DNA of 22,494 nt, taken from positions 1 through 22,494 of the forward strand of contig CAMPIL010000009.1 in assembly GCA_946886375.1 (NCBI GenBank). Reading direction: 5' to 3'. The first letter of the stretch is position 1, and every line of letters begins with the position of its first letter. Source of the stretch: an uncultured Phycisphaerales bacterium. Its GTDB lineage: Bacteria; Planctomycetota; Phycisphaerae; Phycisphaerales; SM1A02. The position numbers and the translations under genes were made by a program. The notes beneath the pieces were generated by a model. That model was not told the origin of the DNA. It made no database searches and saw only the letters and a program-made list of their open reading frames with translations. This document shows positions 1-7,585 of the stretch, one piece after another.

Positions 1-629
1 GCAATCAGAAGAACAACCGCGAACCGGTGACGAATCTCACCGATGAGCAAGTCCTTCAAGCGATCGATAGCCTTCGCGCCAAGGGCTTGGCCCGCGAAGT
101 CATGCTCAGCGGCAGCCGGGTGGAGAAGTTTCGCCACATCGCGCGCGAAACTCTTCAAGTCGACACCAATCAACTGGTGATATTGACAGAACTTCTCCTG
201 CGCGGACCGCAGACCATCGGCGAACTGCGCGGACGGGCTTCGCGCATGCACCCGTTGGAGACGACGGAAATCGTCAAGAACATTCTCGACAGCCTCATGC
301 AGCGGCCCGAAGGTCGCGAACCGATGATCCGCCAACTGCCGCCCGCCCCCGGCACCGGCGACCGCGCATCGCGCTACGCGCAACTGCTTTGCCCGAACCT
401 GCATCCGCTGGACGCGGCCCCCGCGCCCGCCGTCGCCCACCACGATACGGCAACATCGGCATCGATTTCTTCCAATTCCTCGAGAGCCGTAACAGCGGCT
501 CCTCAGCATGCCTCAACCCCCGGCGATGAAGTCGCACAACGCATCAGTGCGTTGGAGAAGGAGGTCGCAGACTTGCGCGCCGCAATTGAACGGATTTCGG
601 TTGCGCTCGGTGAATCTGTGGCGCGGTGA
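1..629 (+). CDS. yceH: YceH (DUF480) family protein, 5'-truncated by the window
   Basis: The frame is open from base 3. A GTG at 27 is possible as a start, but the eight codons before it read NQKNNREP, which matches the conserved 'NQKtNREPVm' stretch inside YceH proteins, so the gene begins upstream of the window and 208 residues are visible. The middle part fits the family's winged-helix core, with TELLLRGPQTIGELRGRASRM followed by a 'RYAQLLCPNLHP' segment. After an Ala/Pro/Ser-rich linker the protein ends in a short predicted coiled coil (ISALEKEVADLRAAIERIS), as in many YceH proteins. The biochemical role is unknown; a DNA-binding function is only suggested by the fold. Downstream lies a repeat element rather than an operon partner. 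Confidence 0.9.
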   Translation, partial: NQKNNREPVTNLTDEQVLQAIDSLRAKGLAREVMLSGSRVEKFRHIARETLQVDTNQLVILTELLLRGPQTIGELRGRASRMHPLETTEIVKNILDSLMQRPEGREPMIRQLPPAPGTGDRASRYAQLLCPNLHPLDAAPAPAVAHHDTATSASISSNSSRAVTAAPQHASTPGDEVAQRISALEKEVADLRAAIERISVALGESVAR

Positions 630-711
630 TTGGTTCAATGGAGTGCGGTGCCCGTGATTCGAGGTCACGTCATCGCTTGATTAGAAACGGATGATACTGA
701 TCACCGTGTCG

Positions 712-855
712 GGGGTAGGCACCGCATTATCATGCGGTGCTCGACAGTATTGCGCGCGCTTCGCGAAACAAGCACCGCATGACAATGCGGTGCCAGGCGC
801 TGCGACCCGCGACACACGTGCAGGTGCGGTGCGGTGCAGTGAAAGACGTTCCGAG
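712..855 (+). repeat. REPIN-like hairpin repeat, copy 1
   Basis: A GTAG tetranucleotide (715-718) directly precedes a perfect hairpin at 719-740 (GCACCGCAT, loop TATC, ATGCGGTGC). After 31 nt a second perfect hairpin follows at 772-793 (same arms, loop GACA). Read on the other strand, the second hairpin repeats the first with one loop change, so the pair is an inverted duplex of REP units. Positions 712-769 match 2168-2225 with only about five differences. The tail with GCTGCGACCCGCGA and GGTGCGGTGC (about 799-855) also recurs in copy 2. GTAG-headed palindromes are the signature of REPs mobilised by RAYT transposases; no RAYT gene is in the window. Confidence 0.75.
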
Positions 856-915
856 TTGCGACCGAACCCCCGAGAAGGTGCGAAATGGCTGGCCGTCTCG
901 ATCATCACACGCGAC

Positions 916-924
916 TGGTATAGT
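916..924 (+). promoter_or_regulatory. Extended -10 element, possible leaderless promoter
   Basis: TGGTATAGT is an extended -10 (TGn followed by TATAGT, one mismatch to TATAAT). It ends 6 nt before the ATG at 931, so transcription from it would begin at or next to the start codon. No good -35 is visible at the usual distance and no Shine-Dalgarno precedes the ATG. Confidence 0.4.
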
Positions 925-930
925 GCCTGT

Positions 931-2073
931 ATGACGCTGCGCGTGAAGGTCCTTGAGCCCTTCGATGCTCGCGGCATTGCGGCTTTTCACGGGGCCGCAG
1001 GCCTGCTCATGGCCGCTCCGTTTTGGATCGCCGACACCGGAGCGGGCCGGTTGGGCATTATGACGCTTGCGGCGTTCTTTGCGCGCCTGATCCAGATCAT
1101 GTATGGCTGCTTCTGGCTGGGAATACCGATTCTCTTGGCCATTTGGCTCAGTCGGCAGTGCCAGCGCAGGCGTGTTCTGTTCTGGTCTGGATTCGCATTT
1201 GGAGCGTGCTGGGTAGCGGGCCAAATGCTCCCAATTCTGTTGTGGAAAGGCGAACTTGGGGAGTGGTTCACGCTTCCGCACTTGATGATCCTCGTTAGTA
1301 TCGGCGGCGCTTTCTACGGGGTGGGATATGTGGGAACGAACTTTACGTTCCGACAACTTGCATATCGAATTGAAGAACAAGATGGCGAATTGTGTTGGAT
1401 TTGCGCTTACCGGGTTGGAAATCCGCCCATTTCAGACCGTTGCTCGGAATGTGGCAATCCGATTCATCCATCTACTCGGCCGAAGTTGCGCCGACCACTC
1501 AAGCAATTCACAAAACGCCATTCGCGGAAGTTAACCGCGACCGTACTCATTTTCGTTGCGGTTGTCTTGATTGCCGCAGCCATCAAGCAACGCGCGGAGA
1601 CCCAATCGTTCAGGACCAGCTTTGAAGGCAAACCAGTTCGCGGCGCTGTCGTTCAGATTGATCTCACCGCCATTCCGCCGCGCTGGATTGGTGGGTGGGA
1701 GGCGAAGGGACGCTGGAGGCCGATATCAACGGAACCAACCAACGCGCTTGTCGTTTATTACATACCAAACCCATATGGCGCGCAGCCGTCTATGCAGATT
1801 CAGCTCACGGGGTTGGTGGATACAGGCGGGACTACCCGTCCAGGCTGGGGCAACCCAGCCATCTCATGTGACTTGAATCGCGCTCAAGCAGAGTATGTAT
1901 TGGAGAACGGTGTGCCACAATCGCTGATCGATGCGATGCTGCAAGAGGCCACGAAGGCCGGATGGGTGCCGCTTCCAAATGGCGGAACAACAAACAGCCT
2001 GGACGTTGCTCCCGATGGGCACTTTCCCGCTGCAAAGCAAATGCAATCAGGACGCGCTCATGGAGGGGATTGA
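931..2073 (+). CDS. Multi-pass membrane protein with CxxC/CxxC zinc ribbon
   Basis: 380 residues from ATG 931. The frame stays open back to 691, but that extension translates the repeat element and is rejected as coding. About four hydrophobic segments lie in residues 17-135. They are followed by a zinc-ribbon motif CWIC (155-158) and CSEC (171-174), a basic stretch, one more transmembrane helix near 203-217, and a C-terminal domain of about 160 residues without a recognisable motif. Similar small ribbon-plus-membrane proteins are common in Phycisphaerae and have no known function. Codon use looks less GC-biased than in pdxA next door, and the gene is bracketed by two copies of the same repeat, so it may be an insertion. 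The ribbon probably binds Zn but could be structural only. Confidence 0.75.
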   Translation: MTLRVKVLEPFDARGIAAFHGAAGLLMAAPFWIADTGAGRLGIMTLAAFFARLIQIMYGCFWLGIPILLAIWLSRQCQRRRVLFWSGFAFGACWVAGQMLPILLWKGELGEWFTLPHLMILVSIGGAFYGVGYVGTNFTFRQLAYRIEEQDGELCWICAYRVGNPPISDRCSECGNPIHPSTRPKLRRPLKQFTKRHSRKLTATVLIFVAVVLIAAAIKQRAETQSFRTSFEGKPVRGAVVQIDLTAIPPRWIGGWEAKGRWRPISTEPTNALVVYYIPNPYGAQPSMQIQLTGLVDTGGTTRPGWGNPAISCDLNRAQAEYVLENGVPQSLIDAMLQEATKAGWVPLPNGGTTNSLDVAPDGHFPAAKQMQSGRAHGGD

Positions 2074-2167
2074 TAACGCGAGCGCGAAACCCGTCAATTG
2101 CCTCATTCAAGTCGAGATCAACGATTGCGCCATCGGTTCCCCAATCCGGATCGGTGACCTCTGCTCC

Positions 2168-2326
2168 GGGGTAGGCACCGCATTATCATGCGGTGCTCGA
2201 CAGCGTTGCGCGCACTTCGCAAAATGAGCGCCCATGACAATGCGAACGAGCACCGCATGATCATGCGGCGCCGGGAGGCTGCGACCCGCGAAACACTTGC
2301 CGGTGCGGTGCAGCGAGAGACTTCCG
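2168..2326 (+). repeat. REPIN-like hairpin repeat, copy 2
   Basis: Same orientation as copy 1, 1456 bp further on. GTAG (2171-2174) precedes the same perfect hairpin at 2175-2196. The second hairpin is decayed (about 2230-2244, core CATGACAATGCG kept), and a third one is present at 2250-2271 (GCACCGCAT, loop GATC, ATGCGGCGC, one arm mismatch). The shared tail runs from about 2277 to 2326. A further degenerate relative, CCGCA...TGCGG, lies at 2355-2371 right against the pdxA start codon. Confidence 0.75.
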
Positions 2327-2371
2327 GGGTTCCGATGGGAGAGGCGAACGCTCGCCGCATATCATGTGCGG

Positions 2372-3469
2372 ATGAGTTCTTCGCTTCACATCCAGCAGCC
2401 CGCCACCAAGCCGACCATCGGCATCACGATGGGCGATCCAGCTGGAATCGGGCCGGAGGTGCTGATCAAGTCGCTGGCGGATCGTTCGCTGCGAAAAAAG
2501 GCCCGTTTCGTCGTCTACGGCCTCAACGAACTGCTCACCTACGAGGCTGACCGCCAGGAAATCGATCCGTTCTGGTTCCGCGTCCAGCATGATTCAGAGC
2601 GCACCGCGCGCCAGATCATCGAAGATGTCGTTGTGCTCGATTTTGATGAGTTCGACGGCATGGTGCGCGCGCCGCGCCAGCCTTCCAAGGTCGGCGGTCT
2701 TGCCTCAAAGACGTTTGTTGAAGAGGCGATCACCGACGCCATGCTGCCGTCGGGGCCGGGCGGCCATCCGCGGCGACTTGATGCGATTGTCACCGGCCCC
2801 ATCTGCAAGGAAAGTTGGACGCTCGCCGGCTTCAACTGGCCCGGCCACACTGAACTTCTCGCCTACCGCGCCAGGGCCAAGCGTCACGCGATGATGTTCG
2901 TCTCGCCGCGCCTGCGCGTCGTGCTGGCCACCACGCACATCGCGCTCAACGACATCCGCAACCTGCTCACCATCGGCCGCGTGTTTGATCCCATCGATCT
3001 TGGCAATGATGCGTGCAAGCAACTGGGCGTCGAAAAGCCGCGCATCGCGGTGTGCGGCTTGAACCCCCACGCGGGTGAAAACGGTCAATTCGGCGATGAG
3101 GAAAAACGACTGATCGAGCCCGCGATTCGAGTGGCGCGCGACAACGGTATCGATGCGCACGGGCCTTTCGCGGCAGACACTGTGTTCATCCGCGCTGCAG
3201 CCGGTGATTTCGATCTTGTCGGGGCGATGTATCACGATCAGGGCTTGATTCCCGTGAAATTGCTGGGCTGGGACAAGGCGGTGAACTGGTCGCTCGGCCT
3301 GCCATTCGTGCGCACCAGCCCCGACCACGGCACGGCGTTTGACATCGCGGGCAAGAACATCGCCAGCGCGGGGTCGATGATCGCGGCGATTGAGCTGGCG
3401 GCGCAACTGGCAACCAGGCGCATGGCGGCGATGAGCGAGGAAAAGCGCGCCAGCGAACCTGCTGCGTGA
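2372..3469 (+). CDS. pdxA: 4-hydroxythreonine-4-phosphate dehydrogenase PdxA
   Basis: 365 residues. PdxA oxidises 4-phosphohydroxy-L-threonine with NAD in the DXP-dependent pyridoxal phosphate pathway, giving the substrate for PdxJ; it is a cytosolic dimer. Seen in order: GITMGDPAGIGPEV (17-30), VTGPICKESW with the family lysine, GHTE with metal-ligand His159, GLNPHAGENG (229-238), MYHDQGL with metal-ligand His288, and SLGLPFVRTSPDHGTAFDIAG. The position of the remaining family metal His, in the segment before GLNPHAGE, reads 'LGND' here, so the third ligand may be replaced; some other PdxA lineages appear to vary there too. ATG 2372 was chosen because the family N-terminus starts about 15 residues before the GDPAGIG motif; the frame upstream of it translates the repeat. 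No Shine-Dalgarno is visible. Confidence 0.95.
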   Translation: MSSSLHIQQPATKPTIGITMGDPAGIGPEVLIKSLADRSLRKKARFVVYGLNELLTYEADRQEIDPFWFRVQHDSERTARQIIEDVVVLDFDEFDGMVRAPRQPSKVGGLASKTFVEEAITDAMLPSGPGGHPRRLDAIVTGPICKESWTLAGFNWPGHTELLAYRARAKRHAMMFVSPRLRVVLATTHIALNDIRNLLTIGRVFDPIDLGNDACKQLGVEKPRIAVCGLNPHAGENGQFGDEEKRLIEPAIRVARDNGIDAHGPFAADTVFIRAAAGDFDLVGAMYHDQGLIPVKLLGWDKAVNWSLGLPFVRTSPDHGTAFDIAGKNIASAGSMIAAIELAAQLATRRMAAMSEEKRASEPAA

Positions 3470-3577
3470 CCACACCGTGTTCAGGAAATGGGATACCGGT
3501 AATCGGGCGCGGTGAACGTCGGTTGGGCTGGGGGCTCGTTGCCCATGCTCGGCATCGCTCGATTCCATCTGCCTCTA

Positions 3578-3583
3578 TATGAT
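3578..3583 (+). promoter_or_regulatory. Possible -10 element of the glycyl-tRNA synthetase gene
   Basis: TATGAT (one mismatch to TATAAT) lies 9 nt before ATG 3593 in a stretch with no Shine-Dalgarno, so a very short or absent leader is possible. No convincing -35 was found. Confidence 0.25.
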
Positions 3584-3592
3584 CCACCTCCT

Positions 3593-5224
3593 ATGACCGA
3601 ACCGACAGCCCCACCACCCGCAGCGACCCCCAAACAGCCCGCCTCCACGACAAAGAGCATGGACGACATCGTCGCGCTGTGCAGACGCCGCGGCTTCATC
3701 TTCCAGTCCAGCGAAATCTACGGCGGCATCAACGGCTTCTGGGACTACGGCCCGCTCGGCGCAGAACTCAAGCGCAACCTCAAGAACGCATGGTGGCAGG
3801 ACATCGTGCAGTCGGAATTGATCGGCCCCGATGGCAAACCGATCGACATGGTGGGCTTGGATACGACGATCATCATGCACCCCAAGGTGTGGGAGGCGTC
3901 TGGACATGTTGGCGGGTTCAACGATCCGATGGTGGATTGTCGTGAAACTAAAATGCGTTACAGGGCGGATCACGTCTCGGTACTAGTCGCGTCAAACGAG
4001 CCTGAAAGGCATCTAATGTTTGCGTTTGTGGATGATGACACGCAATCCGACGCTTACAAGAAAGCGGCAAAGTACGAATCCAAACATCCAACCGCTGGTC
4101 CATTTGTCGTAAGGTTGTTGATGGGCCGTCCTGGTGTCGAACTACATTGCTATCCACAAATTGTTGGCCCTCATGCAAAGGACAAAGGTAGCTTAACTCA
4201 TCCTCGCCAGTTCAACCTGATGTTCGAAACCTACGTCGGTGCTGTACACGACGAGGAGAACAAAGCCTACCTCCGCCCCGAAACCGCGCAGGGAATCTTC
4301 GTCAACTTCTGGAACGTCGTCGACACCTCGCGCGTGAAAGTTCCCTTCGGCATCGCGCAGCAAGGCAAAGCGTTCCGCAATGAAGTCACCCCCAGGAATT
4401 TCACCTTCCGGTCGCGCGAATTCGAGCAAATGGAGATCGAGTTCTTCATCCATCCATCGACCGCCAACGAGTGGTACAAGTTCTGGCGCGATCAGCGCTA
4501 TCAGTGGTGGCAGTCGATCGGGTTGACGAGTGGCAATCTCCAACTTCGCGAACACGAGAAAGATGAGCTCGCGCATTACGCAAAAGAAGGCGCGGGCACA
4601 TCAGACATCGAATACCGCTTCCCCTTCACCGCTCCCGGATTCGGCGAACTTGAAGGCGTGGCCCACCGCGCGGATTTCGATCTCAAAGCGCACGCCAACG
4701 CAACTGGCAAGGGCGACAAGCTGAAATACTTCGATCAGGACTTGCAGGTCAAACTTCAGAACGAAGGCAAATCCAAGGAAGAGATCAACGAACGCTCTCG
4801 CTATTTCCCGCACGTGATCGAGCCGTCGGCCGGCGCGGATCGCGGCACGCTCGCGCTGATCTGCGAAGCGTTCACCCCCACGCCCGAGCGGCAAGGCAGC
4901 GCGTTCGTGATGAAGTTCCACCCGCGCATGGCCCCCATCAAGGCCGCGGTGTTCCCGCTGGTGAACAAGGATGGCATGCCTGAGGTGGCGGAAAAACTGT
5001 ATCGCGAACTTCGCAAACAGTGGCGCGTGGATTTCGATGAGAAGCAGTCGATCGGCAAGCGCTACGCGCGCATGGATGAAGCGGGCACGCCGTTCTGCTT
5101 CACTATTGATGGCGACACGCTCAAGGACCAAACCGTCACCGTGCGCGACCGCGACACCGCCCTGCAGCAGCGCATCGCCATTGACAAGGTTGGTGCGTTT
5201 CTCAAGGACAAGATCGGCGACTGA
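3593..5224 (+). CDS. glyS: Glycyl-tRNA synthetase, dimeric single-chain type
   Basis: 543 residues from ATG 3593; charges tRNA-Gly with glycine. It is the alpha2 class II type, not the GlyQ/GlyS heterotetramer. Seen: YGGINGFWDYGPLG (43-56), motif 1 region SGHVGGFNDP (103-112), RPETAQGIFVNF (228-239), motif 2 FRNEVTPRNFTFRSREFEQ (261-279), the glycine-pocket segment ELEGVAHRADFDLKAH (352-367), motif 3 GADRGTLALICEAF (414-427), and a C-terminal anticodon-binding domain with HPRMAPIKAAVFPL. Between motif 1 and RPETAQG, residues about 118-202 replace the usual Cys-rich zinc insertion. They lack CxxC pairs and are encoded by noticeably AT-richer DNA with codons such as CTA, TTA, GTA and AGG that are rare elsewhere in the gene. 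The frame is intact. The Pro-rich first 20 residues are poorly conserved, and Met23 is an alternative start. Confidence 0.95.
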   Translation: MTEPTAPPPAATPKQPASTTKSMDDIVALCRRRGFIFQSSEIYGGINGFWDYGPLGAELKRNLKNAWWQDIVQSELIGPDGKPIDMVGLDTTIIMHPKVWEASGHVGGFNDPMVDCRETKMRYRADHVSVLVASNEPERHLMFAFVDDDTQSDAYKKAAKYESKHPTAGPFVVRLLMGRPGVELHCYPQIVGPHAKDKGSLTHPRQFNLMFETYVGAVHDEENKAYLRPETAQGIFVNFWNVVDTSRVKVPFGIAQQGKAFRNEVTPRNFTFRSREFEQMEIEFFIHPSTANEWYKFWRDQRYQWWQSIGLTSGNLQLREHEKDELAHYAKEGAGTSDIEYRFPFTAPGFGELEGVAHRADFDLKAHANATGKGDKLKYFDQDLQVKLQNEGKSKEEINERSRYFPHVIEPSAGADRGTLALICEAFTPTPERQGSAFVMKFHPRMAPIKAAVFPLVNKDGMPEVAEKLYRELRKQWRVDFDEKQSIGKRYARMDEAGTPFCFTIDGDTLKDQTVTVRDRDTALQQRIAIDKVGAFLKDKIGD

Positions 5225-5231
5225 TTCGCTC

Positions 5232-5681
5232 ATGGCGCATTCTCCACGCACGATGCCGCGCATTTGCGAACTGCACTCCGAGGAAGATTTCCGCAAGGCC
5301 TACCCGGTGATGCGTGAACTGCGCACGCACCTGTCTGAGGCGAGGTATTTCGAACTGCTCGCCTCCATGCGGCCCGACGGGTATCGCCTGTTTGCGCTGC
5401 ACGAAAACGATGAGATCGTCGCGCTGGCGGGCATTGCGATCCGAACCAGTTTCTACAACGGGCGGTACGTGTTCGTGTACGACCTGGTGACGCAAAGCGA
5501 TGCGCGATCGCGGGGCCACGGCTGCGAACTGCTGCGCTACATCGAAGAGCTGGCTCGCGGCGAAGGCTGCGACATGGTCTCGCTTACCTCGGGATTTCAG
5601 CGGGTTGATGCGCACCGCTTCTACGAAGAGCGCATGCGCTACGCCAAACCCGGCGCGGTGTTCACGAAAAACCTGCGCTGA
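5232..5681 (+). CDS. GNAT-family N-acetyltransferase
   Basis: 149 residues from ATG 5232, 8 bp after the synthetase stop, so the two are probably co-transcribed; ATG 5253 is an alternative start. The fold is recognisable from 'EIVALAGIAIRTSFYNGRYV' (beta 2-3), 'VFVYDLVTQSDARSRGHGCELLRYIEE' containing the acetyl-CoA pyrophosphate loop (RSRGHG), and the late 'GCDMVSLTSGFQRVDAHRFYEERM' motif typical of small GNAT enzymes that modify amino groups. The substrate cannot be read from the sequence, and nothing ties it to glycine charging beyond adjacency. Confidence 0.85.
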   Translation: MAHSPRTMPRICELHSEEDFRKAYPVMRELRTHLSEARYFELLASMRPDGYRLFALHENDEIVALAGIAIRTSFYNGRYVFVYDLVTQSDARSRGHGCELLRYIEELARGEGCDMVSLTSGFQRVDAHRFYEERMRYAKPGAVFTKNLR

Positions 5682-5905
5682 GAATCTCCACTGAAGTGGC
5701 GCAATGCGGGCACGCGGCGGACGGGGTCGGCCATCGCCGGTGCATTGTGCGGCACGGATCAAACTTCGGCTCTGTCTGCCGCATGCGGTTTTCGTACTCA
5801 CAGCAATCTATTCCCGTGACGGGGTGATTGGCGCGAGGGCTGACAGTCCTAGCATCGAATGAGCAGCCCTTCCGGGCCGAACACACATTCGGAGGATGCG
5901 TCATC

Positions 5906-7045
5906 ATGATCCGCCAAGCCATTTTCGTGACCGACTTGTTCCTGAGTCTTGCCGCTCTGGTTATTCACTTCCAGACCTCCGACGCATCCAAACTGCAGAC
6001 TGTCGCGACCTTCCAGAAGAATCAGCCCACGGGGGTCGCCGTCTCCCGCGAAGGAAGAGTTTTTGTGAACTTCCCGCGGTGGTCGGATCAGCATGAATTC
6101 TCCGTGGTGGAAGTGTTGCCGGATGGAGGCGTCAAGCCCTATCCCGATAGGCAATGGAATTCATGGAACCAGGAAAGCCAAGGCGTGCCCGCATCTCAGG
6201 CGTTTGTGTGCGTGCAGAGCGTGTGGGTGGACGACGACAACATGCTGTGGATTCTCGATCCCGCCGCGCCCTACTTAGAGCAGGTCGTGCCGGGCGGACC
6301 CAAACTCGTCAAGGTAAATCTCGCCACCAATAAGGTTGACAAGGTCATCAGCTTCGATGAAACGATCGCTCCGCAGCGCAGTTACCTCAACGATGTGCGC
6401 ATCGACACCAATCGTGATTACGCGTATATCACTGAGTCGGGCCTGGGCGCGATCATTGCTGTGAACCTTGAGAGCGGCAAGGCGCGGCGATTGCTGGCGG
6501 ATCATCCATCCACCAAGGCGGAGCCGAACGTCACCATCACGGTGAAAGGCAAGCAACTGCGCGACCAGAGCGGAAAGACGCCGCAATTCAATGCCGACGG
6601 CATCGCGCTGTCCAAAGACGGCGAGTATCTCTACTACCACGCCCTCACCGGGAAGACGCTGTATCGCATCAAGACGGATCTGCTGCGAAACGAGCAGGCC
6701 TCGCCGCAGGAACTCGCGTCGGGCGTTGAAAAGGTCGCCGAAACGGTGGTGACCGACGGCATGCTGATCGACGATCGCAACAACGTGTATCACACCGCCT
6801 TGGAGCAGGACGCCATTGTGTACCTGACGCCTGACAAGCAGATGAAAACGCTGGTCAAGGACGAGAAGATCAGTTGGCCTGACAGCATGGCGTTCGGGCG
6901 CAACTCACCATCCAGCGGCGAGTTGTATTTCACGACCTCGCAGATCCAGAACATGCCGCGGTTCAACCAAGGCAAGGAGACTCGCTCGGAGCCGTATCAC
7001 GTGTTCAAGACAAAACTGCCGCGGGGCGAGACCGCGATGCGGTAA
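5906..7045 (+). CDS. Secreted Major Royal Jelly/Yellow-family beta-propeller protein
   Basis: 379 residues. ATG 5906 was chosen because GGAGG (5891-5895) precedes it by 10 nt and the new N-terminus is an export-signal-like hydrophobic run (residues about 5-21). Family features follow in order: 'PTGVAVSREGRVFVNFPRW' (41-59), 'QSVWVDDDNMLWILDPAAP' (104-121), 'YLNDVRID' (160-167), 'DYAYITESGLGAIIAVNLESG' (171-191), 'NADGIALSKDGEYLYYHALTG' (229-249), 'DGMLIDDRNNVYHTALEQDAIV' (284-305) and 'WPDSMAFG...GELYFTTSQI' (324-347). These are blades of a six-bladed propeller related to SMP-30/gluconolactonases. The bacterial members' substrate is unknown; a periplasmic ligand-binding or lactonase-like role is inference. 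The gene stands alone and converges on yihY. Confidence 0.85.
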   Translation: MIRQAIFVTDLFLSLAALVIHFQTSDASKLQTVATFQKNQPTGVAVSREGRVFVNFPRWSDQHEFSVVEVLPDGGVKPYPDRQWNSWNQESQGVPASQAFVCVQSVWVDDDNMLWILDPAAPYLEQVVPGGPKLVKVNLATNKVDKVISFDETIAPQRSYLNDVRIDTNRDYAYITESGLGAIIAVNLESGKARRLLADHPSTKAEPNVTITVKGKQLRDQSGKTPQFNADGIALSKDGEYLYYHALTGKTLYRIKTDLLRNEQASPQELASGVEKVAETVVTDGMLIDDRNNVYHTALEQDAIVYLTPDKQMKTLVKDEKISWPDSMAFGRNSPSSGELYFTTSQIQNMPRFNQGKETRSEPYHVFKTKLPRGETAMR

Positions 7046-7114
7046 TGCGATTTGCGGTACATCACAGGTGTATGTCGCGGATGAGGCAAGATGGATCGCG
7101 TCGCACCACTTCCG

Positions 7115-7143
7115 TATTTACCTTTTTGGGTAAAAAGGAAAAT
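7115..7143. repeat. 29-nt direct repeat, copy 1 (self-complementary)
   Basis: Identical over 29 nt to 7326-7354 and AT-rich within GC-rich DNA. It contains CCTTTTT, GGGT, AAAAAGG, a 7-bp hairpin, and an alternative pairing TTTACC/GGTAAA. Confidence 0.85.
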
Positions 7144-7325
7144 AGGGCGAACGCTTTGCCGCGATTCGTCGGCAATCGCCTGAGGAGACGGTCGCGGTCG
7201 TAGGAACGTGAGTTGTAGGACAGGCCGCGATGAATCCAGGAGACGTCACAGCGGAATCGATTCTGCATTGGTGGACTCCGCAGGCAACTCAACTCATCCG
7301 GCAACGTCGAAGCACACCGCTCGCA

Positions 7326-7354
7326 TATTTACCTTTTTGGGTAAAAAGGAAAAT
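7326..7354. repeat. 29-nt direct repeat, copy 2
   Basis: Perfect copy of 7115-7143, same orientation, 211 bp further on. The sequences outside the 29 nt are unrelated apart from chance matches, so the conserved unit is short and sharply bounded. Confidence 0.85.
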
Positions 7355-7530
7355 TTGACTGAGTGCTGCAACTCGCCTGCAGAGGACTGGAGAGCCGATT
7401 GCGGAGATATCTGCCGATCGCGGGCCGCGCACCAATCGAGCGCGGCTACAGTCTCATCGGTCCGCGTCACACAACCGCTCGCTGTCGTTCCGGCAAGTCG
7501 TGACACGAGAACACTTGCACTGTGACGCCC

Positions 7531-7580
7531 CAGATGACGCAAATGATTCAGCTCCGAATGTGCGCCATCTGCATCATCTG
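7531..7580 (-). terminator. Hairpin after yihY, no U-tract
   Basis: In the minus-strand RNA, CAGAUGAUGCAGAUG pairs with CAUUUGCGUCAUCUG over 15 positions with two G-U wobbles, around a 20-nt loop that can form an inner 4-bp stem (ATTC/GAAT). In plus-strand RNA the same two positions are A-C mismatches, so the structure favours the yihY strand. It starts 5 nt after the yihY stop codon. No U-run follows, so it may be a 3'-end stabiliser or a U-less terminator. Confidence 0.5.
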
Positions 7581-7585
7581 CGGAT

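Larger units (their letters stand above)
7046..7585. other. 540-bp gene-free region between convergent genes
   Basis: No open frame here shows protein-like composition or a start site. The region holds two perfect 29-nt direct repeats and, at its right end, a long hairpin belonging to the yihY transcript (each listed separately). The remaining sequence is featureless to the eye. Confidence 0.6.

Noticed and set aside
691..930. N-terminal extension of the zinc-ribbon membrane protein
   Set aside because: It translates the REPIN-like repeat, the same repeat recurs outside any gene at 2168, and the ATG at 931 follows a promoter-like element.
2372..3469. PdxA lacking one metal-ligand histidine as evidence of a new activity
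   Set aside because: By-eye alignment puts 'LGND' at the expected His, but that position also appears to vary in other PdxA lineages and all other motifs are intact.
5688..5699. Terminator after the GNAT gene
   Set aside because: CCACT/AGTGG has only a 2-nt loop and no T-run.
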